From contig NZ_AP024545.1 of the NCBI RefSeq assembly GCF_018406605.1, positions 1,984,001-2,048,000 of the forward strand: a stretch of DNA of 64,000 nt. Direction: 5' to 3'. Below the pieces are notes generated by a model. It had not been told where the DNA came from. It worked only from the letters and a program-made list of their open reading frames with translations, and did not search any database. Shown piece by piece: positions 45,572 to 53,923 of this stretch (positions are counted from its first letter, which is position 1; each line of letters opens with the position of its first letter). The translations under genes were made by a program, and so were the position numbers. The stretch is from Noviluteimonas caseinilytica (GTDB lineage Bacteria; Pseudomonadota; Gammaproteobacteria; Xanthomonadales; Xanthomonadaceae).

Positions 45572-45721
45572 GGGGAAATCTCCTGGCGGAAGTGGCCCGC
45601 CAACAGAAGCAACGCGGACGCGATGCGCAGCGGACAGGGGACACCCATGCGGGGGACGCGCGCGCTGTGCGGCGACTGCGTGGAGTGCGAAGATGCCGCA
45701 ACACATCGGTGGGAGCGTGCG

Positions 45722-46144
45722 ATGGCGTCGTGGCAAGCAGGCTTGCTCGGGGGCGTGCTCATCGGGATCGCGGCCACCTTGTTGTTGTTGCTCAACGGGC
45801 GGATCGCGGGCGTCAGCGGGATCACCTTCAACGCTGCCCTGCAACGCAACCCGCGCGGCGAATCGGCGTGGCGCTGGGCCTTCCTCGCAGGATTGATGAT
45901 CGCCGGCGGCATCGCGATGCGCGCGACCGGGCAGGTCGCGCTTTCGCCCGCACCGTTCGCGGTGGTGGCGGTGGCGGGGCTGCTCGTCGGTTACGGCACG
46001 CGGCTCGGCGGTGGCTGCACGAGCGGGCATGGCGTGTGCGGCATCGGCCGGATGTCGAAGCGCTCGCTCGTGGCGACGGTGCTGTTCGTCGCGTCGGGGA
46101 TGGCCACGGTGTTCGTGCTGCGGCACGTTGCGGGGGCCGCATGA
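45722..46144 (+). CDS. YeeE/YedE-family sulfur transport protein, first subunit
   Basis: A 140-aa inner-membrane protein with four TM segments and the family's conserved LNGRIAGVSGITFNA and GYGTRLGGGCTSGHGVCGI motif, whose cysteine lies in the putative thiosulfate-conducting path. It corresponds to PmpA-like half proteins in bacteria. GGGAG precedes ATG 45722. It overlaps the next gene by ATGA, so the two halves are co-translated. Known members move thiosulfate or other sulfane sulfur; substrate not proven here. Confidence 0.9.
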   Translation: MASWQAGLLGGVLIGIAATLLLLLNGRIAGVSGITFNAALQRNPRGESAWRWAFLAGLMIAGGIAMRATGQVALSPAPFAVVAVAGLLVGYGTRLGGGCTSGHGVCGIGRMSKRSLVATVLFVASGMATVFVLRHVAGAA

Positions 46145-46572
46145 ACCGGATCCTGGCGGCGTTGCTTGCGGGCGCGTTGTTCGGCGTCGGCCTGGTGATC
46201 GGCGGGATGACCGATCCCGATGTCGTGCTCGGTTTCCTCGATGTCGCGGGCGAATGGAACCCGACCTTGCTGTGCGTGATGCTCGGCGCGACGGGCACGA
46301 CGGCGATCGCGTTCCGGTTCGTGCTGCGCCGCGATCGCCCCGTGTTCGATGCGGACTTCCACCTGCCGACGTACACGCTCGTCGATCGCGACCTCGTCGT
46401 CGGCGCCGTCGTCTTCGGCGTGGGCTGGGGGCTGGCGGGCTACTGCCCGGCCCCCGTACTCGTCGGCGCCGCGGGTGGGGCGTGGACCGCGTGGGTGTTC
46501 GTGCCGGCGATGTTGCTGGGCGCGGTGTTGCAACGTGCGGTGCTGAAACGCCGCGCGGTCAGCCCTGCGTGA
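46141..46572 (+). CDS. YeeE/YedE-family sulfur transport protein, second subunit
   Basis: A 143-aa, four-TM protein homologous in layout to the first subunit: MNRILAALLAGALFGVGLVIGGMTDPDVVLGFLD, then GVGWGLAGYCPAPVLVGAAGG with the conserved cysteine. It is PmpB-like and completes the pair. Its last 14 nt overlap the convergent membrane protein gene. No BigR or sulfur-oxidation gene is adjacent. Confidence 0.9.
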   Translation: MNRILAALLAGALFGVGLVIGGMTDPDVVLGFLDVAGEWNPTLLCVMLGATGTTAIAFRFVLRRDRPVFDADFHLPTYTLVDRDLVVGAVVFGVGWGLAGYCPAPVLVGAAGGAWTAWVFVPAMLLGAVLQRAVLKRRAVSPA

Positions 46573-47194
46573 ATTCCCGGGCGTCGCGCAATTCGCGTTC
46601 GACCTGCTGCAACCGGCCCCCCACCGCGGACGTCTCCAGCCACGACGGCCAGCGCCGCATCGCCCACGCCGCGGCGATCGCAAGCACCGCACCGAACGCC
46701 AGATTGGCAAGCACGTACATCGGCTGGTAACGCCACACATCCAGGCCGATCGCGTTCAAGCCGATGAACAGCAGCGGCGCCCAGGCGATCGCACCGACGA
46801 GGAGCAACACGCGCTCGCCGCGGATGCGCTGGCGGCGCACGTCCAGCACGCGCGCATGCACCTGCGCCACGGGTTGCGTCCAGTCGATCGCGGCCAGCTT
46901 CACCAGTTGCGTCGTGGCCATCGCGATCAGCGCGATGCCATACAGGTGCACCGCGACGCCGTACGCAACCAGGTGCGGCGTGCCGAGGTGGTCGAACCAG
47001 TACCCGCCCGCCCACACCGCGATGGCGATGCCGACCGCCAGTTCGATCCACTGTCCCAGCGACACCAGGCCCAGCCGCCCGTGCACGCGATGGCGCAAGG
47101 CATGGCCTTCCAGTTCCGCCAGGCGCAGCGTTTGCGTTTCAAGCTTTTGCGTGGCGGATTGCCAGGCGGCTTGCAGGTCCTGCAGTTCCATCAT
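46559..47194 (-). CDS. Membrane protein coupled to ECF sigma factor, unknown
   Basis: A 211-aa protein with an N-terminal helical region (MMELQDLQAAWQSATQKLETQTLRL) predicted as coiled coil and four TM segments (about 45-65, 68-88, 130-150, 158-178). It overlaps the ECF sigma stop by ATGA, with AGGAG upstream, and so is co-expressed with it. It lacks a zinc-finger anti-sigma motif. A membrane anti-sigma or sensor role is only an inference from coupling. Confidence 0.82.
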   Translation of the reverse strand: MMELQDLQAAWQSATQKLETQTLRLAELEGHALRHRVHGRLGLVSLGQWIELAVGIAIAVWAGGYWFDHLGTPHLVAYGVAVHLYGIALIAMATTQLVKLAAIDWTQPVAQVHARVLDVRRQRIRGERVLLLVGAIAWAPLLFIGLNAIGLDVWRYQPMYVLANLAFGAVLAIAAAWAMRRWPSWLETSAVGGRLQQVERELRDAREFTQG

Positions 47195-47763
47195 GCGTCT
47201 CCTCGTTCGGCGCCGACGCTGCGGCGCAATTGATCCTTGATGCGGTTCAGGCGCGTGGCGACGTTGCCTTCGCTCGTGCCGAGCACCTCGGCGGTCTCGC
47301 GATGGCTGCAGCCTTCCAGGTGCAGCAGCAACAGCGCGCGGTCGAGCGGCACGAGCGTGGCCATCGCGCGTTGCACCAGCGCGAGTTGCTGGCGCGCGGC
47401 GAAGTCGACGTCGGTGTCGCCCGCGGGTTCGTCCTGCAGGTCGTCGAGCGCGGCGTGCGTGCGCGGGCGTTCGCGGCGTTGCTGCGAGATCGCCACGTTC
47501 AATGCAATGCGATACATCCACGTCGAGAACGGGCGCGCGGGGTCGTAACCGGGCCACGCCTGCCACAGGCGCAGCGCGATGTCCTGCGCGAGGTCGGCGC
47601 GATCGTGCGGTGCCTGCCGGAAGGCGGCGGCGACTTTCAGCACGATCCCGCGATGGGCTTCAAGCAGGGCAGGGAAGTCGTCGGCGGTGGCGGCGTGGCG
47701 GTCAAGGCGGCTCGTGTCCGGCGGGGCTTGCTGGGTGATACGCGGCAGCGGGCGGAATCTCAC
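47191..47763 (-). CDS. ECF-family RNA polymerase sigma factor
   Basis: A 190-aa sigma-70 factor. Region 2 is recognisable (LAQDIALRLWQAWPGYDPARPFSTWMYRIALN) and region 4 as well (LVPLDRALLLLHLEGCSHRETAEVLGTSEGNVATRLNRIKDQLRR). The start is GTG 47763; no better ATG exists. It is followed, with a 4-nt overlap, by a membrane protein that may control its activity. Promoter targets are unknown. Confidence 0.92.
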   Translation of the reverse strand: MRFRPLPRITQQAPPDTSRLDRHAATADDFPALLEAHRGIVLKVAAAFRQAPHDRADLAQDIALRLWQAWPGYDPARPFSTWMYRIALNVAISQQRRERPRTHAALDDLQDEPAGDTDVDFAARQQLALVQRAMATLVPLDRALLLLHLEGCSHRETAEVLGTSEGNVATRLNRIKDQLRRSVGAERGDA

Positions 47764-47784
47764 ACGACCCGGGCACGCGCCGGA

Positions 47785-48180
47785 TCAGGGATCGAGGAGG
47801 CTTTCGCTGCGCAGCCAGTACAGCGCTTCGGCCCGGGTTTCGAACACGTTGGCCACCAGGCCGAAGTTGCGCGCCGCCACCATCGCGAACCGCTCCGGGT
47901 CGATGAACTCCGGGCGCGTGACCATCACCAGGCGCAACCGCGGGCCGGCCACCGCGGCCCACGTGCGCACCATCTCGTGGCGCGCGCCGACGCCCGGCGG
48001 TTCGAAGCCGGCAATCCCGCGGATGTCCACGACCAGGCCGTGGTAGCCGCGCGCCGTGGCCGCGGCGATGACCTTGGCGACGCGCGCCACGCCTTCGTGC
48101 AGCGCGATCGCACCGGACAGGTTGAACAACGCGAAGCGGCGCTCCGCGTCGAGGCATTCGAAGTCGAAGTCGTCGCTCAC
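47785..48180 (-). CDS. STAS-like cytosolic protein, unknown function
   Basis: A 131-aa soluble protein with an alpha/beta pattern: RFALFNLSGAIALHEGVARVAKVIAAA, then GLVVDIRGIAGF and LRLVMVTRPEFIDPERFAMVAA. This is close to SpoIIAA/STAS-like proteins of the type found in xanthomonads and other gammaproteobacteria, though I cannot confirm the family. GTG 48180 overlaps the VOC gene stop (GTGA), so the two are co-translated. Confidence 0.75.
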   Translation of the reverse strand: MSDDFDFECLDAERRFALFNLSGAIALHEGVARVAKVIAAATARGYHGLVVDIRGIAGFEPPGVGARHEMVRTWAAVAGPRLRLVMVTRPEFIDPERFAMVAARNFGLVANVFETRAEALYWLRSESLLDP

Positions 48181-48542
48181 GGCGCGGGCATCCGCAGCTG
48201 GAAGACGTTGCCTTCCGGATCACGGCCATCGCATGCGCGGAATCCCCGCGCTTGCCACTCGCGCTCCGGCGGCCAGAGTTCGCCGCCGAGTTCGCGCGTG
48301 CGCACGCGCGCCGCGGCCAGGTCATCGACGGGGAAACACAGCTTGAGATAGCTGTCTTCGCGCGTGGAGAAGTCGGTGCCCGCACCGTGGATGGCGTGGA
48401 TCGTGAGCTGGAAGCCGTCGCATTCGAGCACCGCGTGGCGATCGTCGCCGTGCACGCGCTGCATGCCCGCCAGCTCGCGATAGAACGCCGTCATGCGCGC
48501 GACGTCGTGCACGAACAGGACGGCGGCGGGGAGGAGTTTCAC
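48177..48542 (-). CDS. VOC-family (glyoxalase/bleomycin-resistance fold) protein
   Basis: A 121-aa single-module VOC protein starting KLLPAAVLFVHDVARMTAFYREL, with LTIHAIHG, SYLKLCFPVDDLAAARVR and RDPEGNVFQL. These are the betaalphabetabetabeta units typical of the superfamily. I chose GTG 48542, where family similarity begins; a longer frame from 48623 adds a Gly/Pro-rich stretch. It heads a two-gene unit with the STAS-like gene. Substrate unknown. Confidence 0.82.
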   Translation of the reverse strand: MKLLPAAVLFVHDVARMTAFYRELAGMQRVHGDDRHAVLECDGFQLTIHAIHGAGTDFSTREDSYLKLCFPVDDLAAARVRTRELGGELWPPEREWQARGFRACDGRDPEGNVFQLRMPAP

Positions 48543-48641
48543 GGCCGGTTTCCCGCCTCCCCCTGACGGGGGAACGCAATACACCGAGCGGGTGACGATT
48601 TCATCGACCGTTGCAAACGCCACCGTCCGTAATATCCAGCG

Positions 48642-48899
48642 ATGTCCCGCGAATCAGCCCCCATGACCGTCGACCAACTGCGCAGTCGCCTCGCTGGACT
48701 CGACGGTGGGCTCGAACTCGTCTGTTTCTGCTGCGACGAAGGAACGCGACAACGCACGACGCCGTTCCGCGTCTACGTCGTCGAGCAGGTGCACGTGACG
48801 CGCGCCGCGCGCGCCACGTCGCCCGGCGCCCCGCTCGAATTCGGGCATGGCCCGCAGGCGCGCGAAATGGCGGTGGTGCACATCACGACGGATTTCTGA
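48642..48899 (+). CDS. Small protein, unknown function
   Basis: An 85-aa product: MSRESAPMTVDQLRSRLAGLDG, then LELVCFCCDEGTRQRTTPFRVYVVEQV and a C-terminal EMAVVHITTDF. CFCC is a striking cysteine cluster. Codon bias is normal. ATG 48642 has no strong ribosome site, and a second ATG (48663) is possible. Its last 17 nt overlap the convergent membrane protein gene. Confidence 0.6.
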   Translation: MSRESAPMTVDQLRSRLAGLDGGLELVCFCCDEGTRQRTTPFRVYVVEQVHVTRAARATSPGAPLEFGHGPQAREMAVVHITTDF

Positions 48900-49410
48900 C
48901 CGGCGCCGGCGCGGTGGCCTCGACGCGCGGGTGGAAGCGCCGTACCGCGAGCACCGTCAACACGACGAACAGCACCAGCACGAGGCCTTGCGCGATCCCG
49001 AACGGCGGCTCCTTCTGCGTCGGCGCCAGCGCGTGCAGCGCGGGCACCTTCAGGAACAGCTGCACGACCAGCACGAACACGTTGAGGTACACCGAGACCA
49101 TCGCGCCGATGACGTAGATCGCGCGCCACGGTCCGGCGAGGCGTTGCCCGTACAACGCGATCAGCGTCAGCGCGAGCACGCCCGACGACACGACCCCGGT
49201 TCCCAACGCCGGCGTGAAGCCGCGGAAGGGAAACAGGAAGCCGGTGGCCGTGGTGAGTACCGCGGTGGACAGGAAGAGCGAGGTCCACCCCGGCATCGCC
49301 TGGTTGCGCAGCAGGCCTTTCGCGACGACGAGGCCTGCGAGGATCGCGACCAGGCTCAGGGCCGTGTGGAAGAGCGTGAACGGATGCGTCAACGGCAGGA
49401 CCGGTTCCAT
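48883..49410 (-). CDS. Inner-membrane protein, unknown function
   Basis: A 175-aa protein with five predicted TM segments (starting LFHTALSLVAILAGLVVAKGLL) and the conserved-looking FLSTAVLTTATGFLFPFRGFTP. ATG 49410 has GAGGGGG upstream. The C-terminus (RRFHPRVEATAPAPV) is cytosolic and basic. I recognise it only as a conserved hypothetical membrane protein. Confidence 0.8.
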   Translation of the reverse strand: MEPVLPLTHPFTLFHTALSLVAILAGLVVAKGLLRNQAMPGWTSLFLSTAVLTTATGFLFPFRGFTPALGTGVVSSGVLALTLIALYGQRLAGPWRAIYVIGAMVSVYLNVFVLVVQLFLKVPALHALAPTQKEPPFGIAQGLVLVLFVVLTVLAVRRFHPRVEATAPAPVRNPS

Positions 49411-49563
49411 GCGTGCATTCCCCCTCGCGGCGTTCGGCGGAGCCTGCGCCCATCGCTGCGGGCGCGCAACTGGCGGCCTCGCGGCGGCCGGGGCGGGGTT
49501 CGCTGACGTCGCTGGAACGCCCTGGGCAGTAGCATCCCGGCCCCGCAACGACCGGAGGCCGCC

Positions 49564-49935
49564 ATGGACCGCAATCCCGTCGGCTGGTTCGAGATCTACG
49601 TGCAGGACATGGAACGCGCGAAGGCGTTCTACGGCGCCGTGTTCGAAACGCAGTTCCAGCAACTGGAGACATCGGAACTGCAGATGTGGTCGTTCCCCGC
49701 GTTCGCGAACAGCAACGGCAGCACCGGCGCGCTCGTCTGCATGAAAGGCTTTCCGTCGGGCGGCAACAGCACGATCGTGTACTTCATGTGCGAGGACTGC
49801 GCGAACGAAGAGAAACGTGCGTCGGAAAACGGCGGCAAGGTCTTCAAGCACAAGTTTTCCATCGGCGAGCATGGCTTCATTTCGCTCGTGACCGATCCCG
49901 ACGGCAACATGATCGGTTTGCACTCGATGCAGTGA
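49564..49935 (+). CDS. VOC-family protein (glyoxalase-like)
   Basis: A 123-aa VOC protein of the PhnB/YdfO-like subgroup: VGWFEIYVQDMERAKAFYGAVFET, STIVYFMCEDCANEEKRASENGGKVF and FISLVTDPDGNMIGLHSM. ATG 49564 fits the family N-terminus. Single-gene unit with its own terminator. Substrate unknown. Confidence 0.9.
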   Translation: MDRNPVGWFEIYVQDMERAKAFYGAVFETQFQQLETSELQMWSFPAFANSNGSTGALVCMKGFPSGGNSTIVYFMCEDCANEEKRASENGGKVFKHKFSIGEHGFISLVTDPDGNMIGLHSMQ

Positions 49936-49941
49936 CGCAAC

Positions 49942-49973
49942 GAAAAAGCCCCCGCCGAAGCGAGGGCCTTTCG
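49942..49973. terminator. Likely intrinsic terminator after VOC gene
   Basis: GAAAAAGCCCCCGC, loop CGAA, GCGAGGGCCTTTCG: an imperfect GC stem flanked by A and T runs, usable in both directions, between two convergent genes. Confidence 0.6.
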
Positions 49974-50027
49974 TTGACGCTTCACGCATCACGGATGCCG
50001 AAGCACCCGGGAGCGTGCGATGTCGTT

Positions 50028-50207
50028 TCAGCGGTTGGAAGCCGGCGCGGTCGACGAACCCTTGTTGCCTTCTTCCAGCGACTTCTTGTCGGCATCGCTC
50101 ATCGCCTTCGGCGCGGCAGCGAACTTGGGGTCCGTTGCGTCGACCTTGGAGACTTCCGGCGTGGCCGGCTTGGTACCGGTGATTTCCGGCTTGGTGTCGT
50201 TGCTCAT
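50028..50207 (-). CDS. Small hydrophilic protein, unknown function
   Basis: A 59-aa protein, MSNDTKPEITGTKPATPEVSKVD and on to SLEEGNKGSSTAPASNR, rich in K, P, T, S and D and probably disordered. AAGGATC precedes ATG 50207. No domain. Codon use is consistent with a real gene. Such small disordered proteins are sometimes stress-related, which I cannot show here. Confidence 0.6.
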   Translation of the reverse strand: MSNDTKPEITGTKPATPEVSKVDATDPKFAAAPKAMSDADKKSLEEGNKGSSTAPASNR

Positions 50208-50406
50208 GGTGTGATCCTTGCGAATGGGATCCGTTGACCGGATCCGTTTGGCCGTGGCCATTGCCTGCATGCGCAGGAGGAGGCTCAAAGGCGGGATCGC
50301 AATTTCGATGAGTGCCGCCGGAGCGAAGTGGCGCGTGTCGCTCGGTGCCCGTGCAACATGCGCCGCGGGGCATTACGGGGTGGTGACGGCTGGGCCTGGA
50401 GCGGTC

Positions 50407-50715
50407 TCAGGCGCGCGGCAGGTAGCGATCGAGGTGGCTGTAGCGCGATTTCCACGTCGCGAGCGGCCGCAGCGTGTCCGGGCCGCCGCGTCGTTCCGGA
50501 TCGCGCACCGCCACGGCGAGATCGCCGGAGACCTTCGCCAGCAACCGCGCCAGGCGTGGCGGCGGGGGCGTATCGCGCGGGCCGGCGCTTTCCAGCGTGC
50601 GCAGCAACTCGCGCAGCGTGAAGGACTGCGATGCGCGCGGCGCCTGCCAGGCGCGGGACAGGGCGGCGAACCAGCGCGAAGCGCGCGCGGGAAGGCGGGA
50701 GGACAAGCGGGGCAT
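50407..50715 (-). CDS. Basic hypothetical protein
   Basis: A 102-aa, arginine-rich, cytosolic product (MPRLSSRLPARASRWFAAL). It has a conserved-looking LRELLRTLESAGPRDTP and ends WKSRYSHLDRYLPRA. Codon third positions are G/C biased, and opposite-strand alternatives look worse. No recognisable family; moderate confidence that it is real. Confidence 0.5.
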   Translation of the reverse strand: MPRLSSRLPARASRWFAALSRAWQAPRASQSFTLRELLRTLESAGPRDTPPPPRLARLLAKVSGDLAVAVRDPERRGGPDTLRPLATWKSRYSHLDRYLPRA

Positions 50716-50802
50716 CGGTGCGCCTGGGTGCGTGCGGTCGCGCAGGGGCGCAACGATCGACCGACACGGTGCGCCCTGGCGGATGAGTGCGAGGTGACCC
50801 GG

Positions 50803-51372
50803 TTACACCGCCGCCAGCCCGTTGTACATCGCGCCGAGGAACAACACGAACGACACGGCCGCGAAGACGCCCTGCACGCGCTCGCTTTCCGAGCGGGCAC
50901 ACACCAGGCACCCGGTGAGCCAGAACACCTGCGAGCCCCAGTACAACGGGCCCAGGTCGATCACGTGTTGCCAACCCTTCTGCACCGTGTCGATTTCGTC
51001 GGACACCAGCAACGCGAGCAGCAACAGGAACAGCGGGCGCTTGATGGCGAAAAAATGGGCCTTGAGGCTCACGACGCCGGCGCCGCCGCGGTCCGGGAAC
51101 ATCAGGTCCGACATCACGAAAAGCAGCGACGGGATCAGCAGCATGCTCAGGTAACTGAGATACCCGATGTGCGGCACCGCGGCCCAGGCCTGCAGCATCC
51201 ACCAGAAACTCGCCATCGCGATCAGCAGGAACGCGCTCCACACCGTGTGGATCCAGTACCAGTCCGCGCTGCGCCCGCGCTTGATCAGCGAGGCGATGTG
51301 CGCGAGCACGTTGGCCACGCCCAGGCCGTAGATCAGCGAGACGAACGTGGAAAGGTGGGCGAGGTGCTCCAT
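50803..51372 (-). CDS. Inner-membrane protein, unknown function
   Basis: A 189-aa protein with about six TM segments, from MEHLAHLSTFVSLIYGLGVANVLAHIASLI to SFVLFLGAMYNGLAAV. Divergent from the next membrane protein (119 nt apart), so the two may share a promoter region. The pattern is seen in conserved hypothetical membrane proteins; function unknown. Confidence 0.78.
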   Translation of the reverse strand: MEHLAHLSTFVSLIYGLGVANVLAHIASLIKRGRSADWYWIHTVWSAFLLIAMASFWWMLQAWAAVPHIGYLSYLSMLLIPSLLFVMSDLMFPDRGGAGVVSLKAHFFAIKRPLFLLLLALLVSDEIDTVQKGWQHVIDLGPLYWGSQVFWLTGCLVCARSESERVQGVFAAVSFVLFLGAMYNGLAAV

Positions 51373-51490
51373 GGGCGTGGCGTGTCTCCGGTCCGGGCTG
51401 GCGCGAATCGCGCGATTCAATCCGAATCCGCGGCGGCCTTCAACGGCGGGCGATGACCGCTTCCGTGCCCGCGGCGACGTTGGCCGGGGT

Positions 51491-52012
51491 ATGCCTGCGT
51501 CGGACCTGCTCATCGCCATCACGCAACTCGGCGTCGCGCTCGCCGGGTTCTCGGGCCTGATCGCCGCGATCCGCACGGCCTCGCCGGAGGGCTGGCATCC
51601 GCGCGACATCTGGTCGCTGTCGTGGATGCTGGGGGCGAGCATCGGCGCGCTCGTGCTCGGGTTGCTGCCGGCGTGGCTGGCGTTGTTCGACTGGACCACC
51701 CTGCGCGTGTATCGCGTCGCAAGCGTCGTCGCGTTTGCCTACATCAGCGTGCTCGGAGGCGTGATGGCATGGCGCGGACGGCGCCTGACCTTGCGCGGGT
51801 TTCCGCCGCGCGTGAAGTTCTTCCCGTCGGCGATCTTTGCGTTGCTTGGCGTCTCCGCGATCGCAACGGGCGCGGGGGCGGCGGGAAGCCTGCAGGCGTC
51901 GATCGTGCCCGCGTACGTCGGAAGCCTGATCGCATTGCTGGTGGTGTCGGCGCTGGTGCTCGCGATCTTCCTCGTGCTGCTGGCGCGGGCGGCGCAGCAA
52001 GAAAAAAACTGA
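51491..52012 (+). CDS. Inner-membrane protein, unknown function
   Basis: A 173-aa protein with five TM segments; it starts MPASDLLIAITQLGVALAGFSGLIAAI. The N-terminal ITQLGVALAGFSGL motif is typical of a widespread family of hypothetical membrane proteins. ATG 51491 follows GGCCGGGGT with no strong ribosome site. Convergent with the DUF2306-like gene, 9 nt apart. Confidence 0.78.
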   Translation: MPASDLLIAITQLGVALAGFSGLIAAIRTASPEGWHPRDIWSLSWMLGASIGALVLGLLPAWLALFDWTTLRVYRVASVVAFAYISVLGGVMAWRGRRLTLRGFPPRVKFFPSAIFALLGVSAIATGAGAAGSLQASIVPAYVGSLIALLVVSALVLAIFLVLLARAAQQEKN

Positions 52013-52021
52013 GCGTCCCGG

Positions 52022-52702
52022 TCACGTTCCCTGGGTCGCTTTCGCGACGGATCGCATCGCCTTGCGCCCCCGCAGCGTGCGCACCAGCCAGTACAGCGTC
52101 GTGCCCGCGACGAGCAGCACGGGCACGACGAGCAAGCCGGAGGCCCGGATCGGCGCGGGGAAGAACTTCGCCTGGCCGAGGAACAGCGACGCGGTCGCGA
52201 TCCAGTACGCCATGCCCATGCGCCAGAGGTGGCGCACGAGGCGTTGGGCGCCGGCGATGTGGCCGGCTACCAGGAGACGCGCGTCGAGTGCCGCGGCCGA
52301 CAGCACGACGAGTGCGAACAGGAAGAACGGTGCGGGCGGGAACTGGTCCACCGGGCCATGCCGCACGGCGAGCACCCCGAGCGACAAGGCACGAAGGCCC
52401 GTGGCGAACCCCAACGCCATCAACGCGACGTACCAGCCGCGCGCGGCCACGACATCGCGCTTCACCGTGAGCCACGCGGTCGTGACGAGGTAGAACGTCG
52501 AGAACGCGGCGACTACGTTGCCGCGGTTGGGATGCACGAACGTGGCGGCGATGGCGCCGGTCGCCGTCAACGTCACCATCGCGACGAAGAAGACGGTGCC
52601 CGCGCTTCGATGCAGCCGCGAGCCCTTCTTCGCGAACAGCGCAAATGCGCCGGCGACGATCACGACGAGCCCGGCGGTGATATGCAGCCAGCGCAGCAGC
52701 AT
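52022..52702 (-). CDS. DUF2306-like membrane protein
   Basis: A 226-aa, seven-TM protein. The opening LRWLHITAGLVVIVAGAFAL followed by RLHRSAGTVFFVAMV matches the DUF2306 pattern of a heme-free seven-helix membrane family. AAGGGGAC precedes ATG 52702. Divergent from the LytS-like kinase gene (147 nt). Function unknown. Confidence 0.78.
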   Translation of the reverse strand: MLLRWLHITAGLVVIVAGAFALFAKKGSRLHRSAGTVFFVAMVTLTATGAIAATFVHPNRGNVVAAFSTFYLVTTAWLTVKRDVVAARGWYVALMALGFATGLRALSLGVLAVRHGPVDQFPPAPFFLFALVVLSAAALDARLLVAGHIAGAQRLVRHLWRMGMAYWIATASLFLGQAKFFPAPIRASGLLVVPVLLVAGTTLYWLVRTLRGRKAMRSVAKATQGT

Positions 52703-52849
52703 GGCGATGTCCCCTTGCTTCTCTGTTGCGGCGACTCTGGAAGCGCGCCGGCGGGGCGTCCACGGGGATTGCGACGAACGACGGCCTGGCGTGGACGAAG
52801 CACGGTCCCCGCCGACGATCCGCGCGCGGCACGCTGGTATCGTCGTCCC

Positions 52850-53923
52850 ATGCCCGACACCCGCGTTCCTGCCGCGCCGACGCCCGGACCCTGGTTCGGC
52901 TGGAAGCGCGTGCGCACGGTGGCGATCGCGGCGTTCGTCGTCAGCCTGCCGATGTCGACGAACTGGACCGCCTCGTATTGGCTGTTGCTGGTGCGGCTGT
53001 TCCTCGTCGGCATGGCCGCGCTCTGCATGTTCGGGCTGTTCGAACGCTGGCCGCGCCGCTTGCCCAGCTGGATCGCACGCTGGGGCCTGCAGGTGGCGGG
53101 CGTGGCGGCGATCATTCCAGTTGCGGCCGCGCTCTCGTACGCCTTCACCACGCCGCACGACGTGCATTGGTGGTCGGTAAAGTCGCGCATGGAGGGTTTC
53201 AGCTTCATCGCGTTCATGGGCTTGTTGGTCGCGCCGTGGATCGCGATGTCCGCGTTGTACCGGCACATCAGCGGGAAGGCGCGCAGCCAGGCGCTGGCCT
53301 TCGAGCTGGAACGCAGCGAGTACGACCGCAATGCGCTGGACGCGCGGCTGCGGTTGTTGCAGGCGCAGGTCGAGCCGCATTTCCTGTTCAACACGCTCGC
53401 GAACGTGCGCGAACTAGTGGATGCGGGCTCGCCGCAGGCATCGGAGGTGCTCGGCAGCCTCATCGCGTACCTGCGCGCAGCGGTGCCGCGCTTGCACGAA
53501 GCCAACGCCACGGTGGCGCAGGAACTGGAACTGGTGCGCGCGTACCTCGAAGTGATGCACATGCGCATGCCCGACCGTCTGCGGTGGTCGGTGGATGCGG
53601 AGCCGGGCGCGCTGCAGGTGCCGTGCCCGCCGACGAGCGTACTGACCCTGGTGGAGAACGCGGTGCGGCACGGCATCGATCCGGCGGAAGAGGGCGGGCG
53701 CATCGATGTGCGCGCGACGGTGCAGGGCGGGCAGTGCCGCATCGTGGTGGCTGACACCGGCGTGGGCGTGGCTTCGACGATCAACGCAGGCACGGGCTTG
53801 TCGAACCTGCGCGAACGGCTGCAACTCGCGTTCGGCGATGAGGCCCGACTGGTGTTGGCGCCGCTGCCGCCGCATGGCACGACTGCGGAACTCGTGTTTC
53901 CGATGCCGGCACCGCCAAGATGA
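52850..53923 (+). CDS. LytS-type sensor histidine kinase
   Basis: A 357-aa kinase of the His_kinase (PF06580) class. Four TM segments (about 22-135) are followed by the phospho-acceptor region RLLQAQVEPHFLFNTLANV with H177, and an ATPase domain with VENAVRHGI and ADTGVGV...GTGLSNLRERL. It lacks a PAS or HAMP domain and probably senses through its membrane part. It overlaps the LytTR regulator by ATGA and is its cognate kinase. Confidence 0.92.
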   Translation: MPDTRVPAAPTPGPWFGWKRVRTVAIAAFVVSLPMSTNWTASYWLLLVRLFLVGMAALCMFGLFERWPRRLPSWIARWGLQVAGVAAIIPVAAALSYAFTTPHDVHWWSVKSRMEGFSFIAFMGLLVAPWIAMSALYRHISGKARSQALAFELERSEYDRNALDARLRLLQAQVEPHFLFNTLANVRELVDAGSPQASEVLGSLIAYLRAAVPRLHEANATVAQELELVRAYLEVMHMRMPDRLRWSVDAEPGALQVPCPPTSVLTLVENAVRHGIDPAEEGGRIDVRATVQGGQCRIVVADTGVGVASTINAGTGLSNLRERLQLAFGDEARLVLAPLPPHGTTAELVFPMPAPPR

